Assembly: GCA_934179885.1 (NCBI GenBank)
Contig: CAKPQY010000038.1
Coordinates: 1 to 6,910, forward strand
Direction: 5' to 3'
From: an uncultured Clostridia bacterium
GTDB lineage: Bacteria; Bacillota; Clostridia; TANB77; CAG-508
Length of the DNA stretch: 6,910 nt
Positions 4,611 through 6,910 of the stretch are shown piece after piece; position 1 is the first letter of the stretch; every line of letters begins with the position of its first letter. The notes under the pieces were generated by a model. It worked only from the letters and a program-made list of their open reading frames with translations, had not been told where the DNA came from and searched no databases. The translations under genes were made by a program, and so were the position numbers.

Positions 4611-5538
4611 TCCAAAAGTAAGAGCAATAGATAGAATACACCAAAATTTACAACCAGATTTAAAACAATTAATGAAAAAGCACATATTATCTGAAGAAGA
4701 GCATTTAAGAGTATTAGAAAATATTAAAGAAGAATCTTATACTGGAAAGAATCCAGTAAAAAAACCAAAGTTTATTATAGTTGCAGGACAAACAGGAAGT
4801 GGAAAAAGTAACTTAACAGCTTCAATTTATAAAAAAGATGAAGGTAATATAGTTATTATAGATTCAGATAGATATAAAGCATATAAAGCTGATAGTAAAG
4901 AAATATTGAGAAATCATTTAGTAGAATATGCTTTTTTGACAGCTCCAGATGCATATTTACATAGAGATGAAATGATAGTTGATGCAATGAAAAAAAGATA
5001 CAATATATTAATGGAATGTGCACCATCACAAAAAGAAGGTTTGTTTGTTGATGTATCACAATTAATGGATGCTGGTTATAATGTAGAAATAAATGTACTT
5101 GGCGTTAGCTCATTAAACAGTTTATTATCAATACATGAAAGATATGAAGCAAAAATAAAACTTAACGATATATCGGCAAAATTGACAGGAATAGAAAGAC
5201 ATGATGATTCTTTTAAAGCATTAGGAAACATTATAAAAGATGCTCAAAAATTATCCGGAATTACTATTAATGTGTTTGAAAGAGGAAGGACATATCCATA
5301 TGTTCCAAAAGAAATATATTTTTCAAATAGTAATGAAAGAATATTTTCATGTCCATTTGAAGCATTAATGTGCACACAACACAAGGATGGAAAATTAGCA
5401 ATACAAAATTTTGAGAATAGATATAAAACAGTTAAATGCCAAATGGATGAAAGAAATGCACCTGAAGCTCAAAAAGAACAGTTAGAAAAAGTATGGGAAC
5501 GATATGAAAAACTTAGAGAACAAGAAATGGAATATTAA
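4603..5538 (+). CDS. Zeta-type toxin, predicted UDP-GlcNAc kinase
   Basis: Zeta toxins (PF06414) phosphorylate UDP-N-acetylglucosamine with ATP, which starves peptidoglycan synthesis. The start TTG 4603 gives 311 residues, against 287 for the streptococcal protein. The Walker A loop GQTGSGKS is at 62-69 with K68. IDSDRYKAY holds D87 and D89, where the family has its catalytic aspartate. LMECAPS holds E138, matching the substrate-side glutamate. HERYEAKI places R180 at the equivalent of the streptococcal R158. A charged C-terminal helix follows (EAQKEQLEKVWERYEKLREQ). All key residues I can compare are present, so the toxin looks intact. It overlaps the antitoxin by eight bases and is followed after 15 bases by the MBL gene. 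Actual substrate is inferred from the family. Confidence 0.88.
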   Translation: MINPKVRAIDRIHQNLQPDLKQLMKKHILSEEEHLRVLENIKEESYTGKNPVKKPKFIIVAGQTGSGKSNLTASIYKKDEGNIVIIDSDRYKAYKADSKEILRNHLVEYAFLTAPDAYLHRDEMIVDAMKKRYNILMECAPSQKEGLFVDVSQLMDAGYNVEINVLGVSSLNSLLSIHERYEAKIKLNDISAKLTGIERHDDSFKALGNIIKDAQKLSGITINVFERGRTYPYVPKEIYFSNSNERIFSCPFEALMCTQHKDGKLAIQNFENRYKTVKCQMDERNAPEAQKEQLEKVWERYEKLREQEMEY

Positions 5539-5553
5539 TGGAGGAAAAATGAT

Positions 5554-6360
5554 ATGGAAATTATAATTTTAGGAACAGGACATGGAACAGCAACAGAATG
5601 TTATAATACGTGTTTTGCTATAAAAAAAGAGGAAGAATATTTTCTTGTAGATGCTGGAGGTGGAAACGGAATTTTAAAACAATTGAAAGATGCACAAATA
5701 CCAACAGAAAAATTAAAAGGAATGTTTGTGTCACATACTCATACAGATCATATTTTAGGAGCAATTTGGATAATAAGAATTGTAGGTAGAAAATACCTAG
5801 TTGAGGATTATCAAATGCCATTTTATATATATGGAAATAATGAGGTAATAAAAGCAATAAAGCAAGTTTGTGATGCTGTTTTACCAGAAAAATTTAATCA
5901 GTTGCTAGATAAAAAAATTAAATTAATTGAAGTTGATACAGGTAATACTATAGACATATTAAAAAATAAAGTTACCTTTTTTGATATAAATGCAAAAAAA
6001 GTAAAACAAACTGGATTTTATATGTTATTAAATAATGAAGAAAAGTTTACTTTCATAGGAGATGAAGTATGCTCAGAAACAACAGAGAAATATGTAGAAC
6101 ATAGTAAATGGCTTTTTGCTGATGCATATATGGCAGGAGAAGAAGCAGAAAAGTATGATCCAATAAAAAGACATCATCACAGTACTGTGAAATTTGTGGC
6201 TGAATTATGTCAAAGATTGGACGTTAAAAATGTGATTTTATCACATACTATAGATACAGATTTGAAAAACAGAAAACAAATTTTTATGGAAGATGCAAAA
6301 AAATATTTTAGAGGTAATGTATTTGTTCCAGATGATTTAGACGTTATCAAAATTATATAA
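5554..6360 (+). CDS. MBL-fold metallo-hydrolase, RNase Z-like
   Basis: The 268-residue product has the metallo-beta-lactamase fold seen in RNase Z and related hydrolases: the N-terminal strand MEIIILGTGHGTA, FLVDAGGGNG, and the metal motif HTHTDH at 61-66. D170 is in FIGDEV, HHHS with H209 is in the helix-leading position, and H231 is in LSHTID. The metal ligand that RNase Z carries between motif II and the bridging aspartate is not there: no histidine occurs between 67 and 170, and the matching block FFDINAKK has N146. One metal site may be altered. The substrate is unknown, and a true tRNase Z role is doubtful. The ATG follows TGGAGGA (5539-5545). The 15-base gap after the toxin suggests one transcript. 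Confidence 0.85.
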   Translation: MEIIILGTGHGTATECYNTCFAIKKEEEYFLVDAGGGNGILKQLKDAQIPTEKLKGMFVSHTHTDHILGAIWIIRIVGRKYLVEDYQMPFYIYGNNEVIKAIKQVCDAVLPEKFNQLLDKKIKLIEVDTGNTIDILKNKVTFFDINAKKVKQTGFYMLLNNEEKFTFIGDEVCSETTEKYVEHSKWLFADAYMAGEEAEKYDPIKRHHHSTVKFVAELCQRLDVKNVILSHTIDTDLKNRKQIFMEDAKKYFRGNVFVPDDLDVIKII

Positions 6361-6389
6361 CATTCTTTCAAATTAATTGCTAAAAATAA

Positions 6390-6395
6390 AAGGAG
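6390..6395 (+). promoter_or_regulatory. Ribosome binding site fixing the recD2 TTG start
   Basis: AAGGAG lies ten bases before TTG at 6406. Starting there gives MEIKGEVTDIIYQND, the normal RecD2 N-terminus, and no ATG in this frame is better placed. Confidence 0.75.
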
Positions 6396-6405
6396 AGATA
6401 TATAT

Positions 6406-6910
6406 TTGGAAATCAAAGGAGAAGTAACAGACATAATATACCAAAATGATGTAAATAGCTACACAATAGCAGTATTTGAAACCGAAGACGAAGAAACAAC
6501 AATAGTAGGATACTTGCCATTTGTAAAAAGTGGAGACACACTAAAAGTAGAAGGCAGATTTGTAGAACATAAAGATTATGGAAGACAATTTAAAGTAGAA
6601 ACCTTTGAAAAACTAATGCCAGAGACACTAGGAGCATTAGAAAGATATCTAGCAAATGGAAACATAAAAGGAATAGGAGAAGCAACTGCAAAAAAGATAA
6701 TAAAGAAATTTGGAGAAGATACAATAAGCGTATTCAAATTTGAACCAGAAAGACTAGCTGAAATTAAAGGAATATCAAAAAGTAAAGCAATAGAGATGGC
6801 AGAAAGCTTTTTAGAAAACTGGGAAGTATGGCAAATTGTTGGATTTTTAGAAAGATTTGGAATAGGAGCAGAATTTGCCAAAAAGGTCTATGAATTATTA
6901 GGAATAAATG
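6406..6910 (+). CDS. recD2: RecD2 helicase, N-terminal part (runs off the window)
   Basis: RecD2 is a 5'-3' superfamily 1B DNA helicase involved in DNA repair and replication-fork upkeep in bacteria lacking RecBC. The visible 168 codons cover the N-terminal OB-like domain (about 1-75; MEIKGEVTDIIYQND, VGYLPFVKSGDTLKVEGRF, KDYGRQFKVETFE). The tandem helix-hairpin-helix region follows: LERYLANGNIKGIGEATAKK, EPERLAEIKGISKSKAIEM and FLERFGIGAEFAKKVYELLG. The helicase motifs lie beyond the window edge; the full protein is usually around 740 residues. The start is TTG at 6406. The 45-base gap after the MBL gene shows no terminator, so co-transcription is possible. The truncation is due only to the window end. 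Confidence 0.93.
   Translation, partial: MEIKGEVTDIIYQNDVNSYTIAVFETEDEETTIVGYLPFVKSGDTLKVEGRFVEHKDYGRQFKVETFEKLMPETLGALERYLANGNIKGIGEATAKKIIKKFGEDTISVFKFEPERLAEIKGISKSKAIEMAESFLENWEVWQIVGFLERFGIGAEFAKKVYELLGIN

Noticed and set aside
1..6910. CRISPR array, tRNA or rRNA genes, insertion sequence
   Set aside because: No regularly spaced direct repeats, no tRNA cloverleaf or rRNA signature, and no transposase motifs were found on either strand.

Overview
The window comes from a strongly AT-rich Gram-positive-type genome, most likely an uncultured or gut-type Clostridia (Bacillota). The basis is the gene order rpsK-rpsD-rpoA-rplQ, strong AGGAGG-type ribosome binding sites, TTG used as a start codon, arginine written almost only as AGA, and TGA used as a true stop (so not the Mycoplasma code). 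This lineage call is inference; no tree or search was possible.

Layout. Positions 1-114 are a non-coding leader with inverted repeats and a possible promoter. Positions 115-2709 are the distal end of the ribosomal-protein/RNA polymerase alpha operon: rpsK (S11), rpsD (S4), rpoA, and rplQ (L17, with a charged insertion of about 50 residues and a TTG start). The operon closes with a terminator inside a cluster of five GTCCC/GGGAC blocks (2715-2769). A YgjP/DUF45-type zinc metallopeptidase follows (2805-3314). Its stop codon lies inside the -35 box of a consensus promoter (TTGACA, 18 bp, TATAAT). That promoter appears to drive a structured transcript of about 200 nt that ends in a very long intrinsic terminator (3487-3545). 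I could not match this transcript to a known RNA family, and it is the best candidate here for something undescribed.

Positions 3546-3918 hold a small secreted or membrane-anchored peptide gene (50 codons), a possible 30-codon ORF overlapping it by ATGA, and AT-rich spacer. Next is a short membrane-anchored protein resembling only the N-terminal part of a family 2 glycosyltransferase (3919-4272), closed by its own terminator.

Positions 4326-5538 are a toxin-antitoxin module. An extended -10 promoter lies under a perfect inverted repeat, followed by a small helical antitoxin candidate (69 aa) and an overlapping zeta-type toxin kinase with a TTG start. An MBL-fold hydrolase, probably co-transcribed, follows (5554-6360); it lacks the usual central metal-binding histidine. 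The window ends inside recD2 (from 6406), of which only the OB and helix-hairpin-helix part is visible.

The first block is housekeeping translation and transcription. The region from about 3315 to 6360 looks accessory: short ORFs, a toxin-antitoxin pair, several independent promoters and terminators, and an unassigned RNA.
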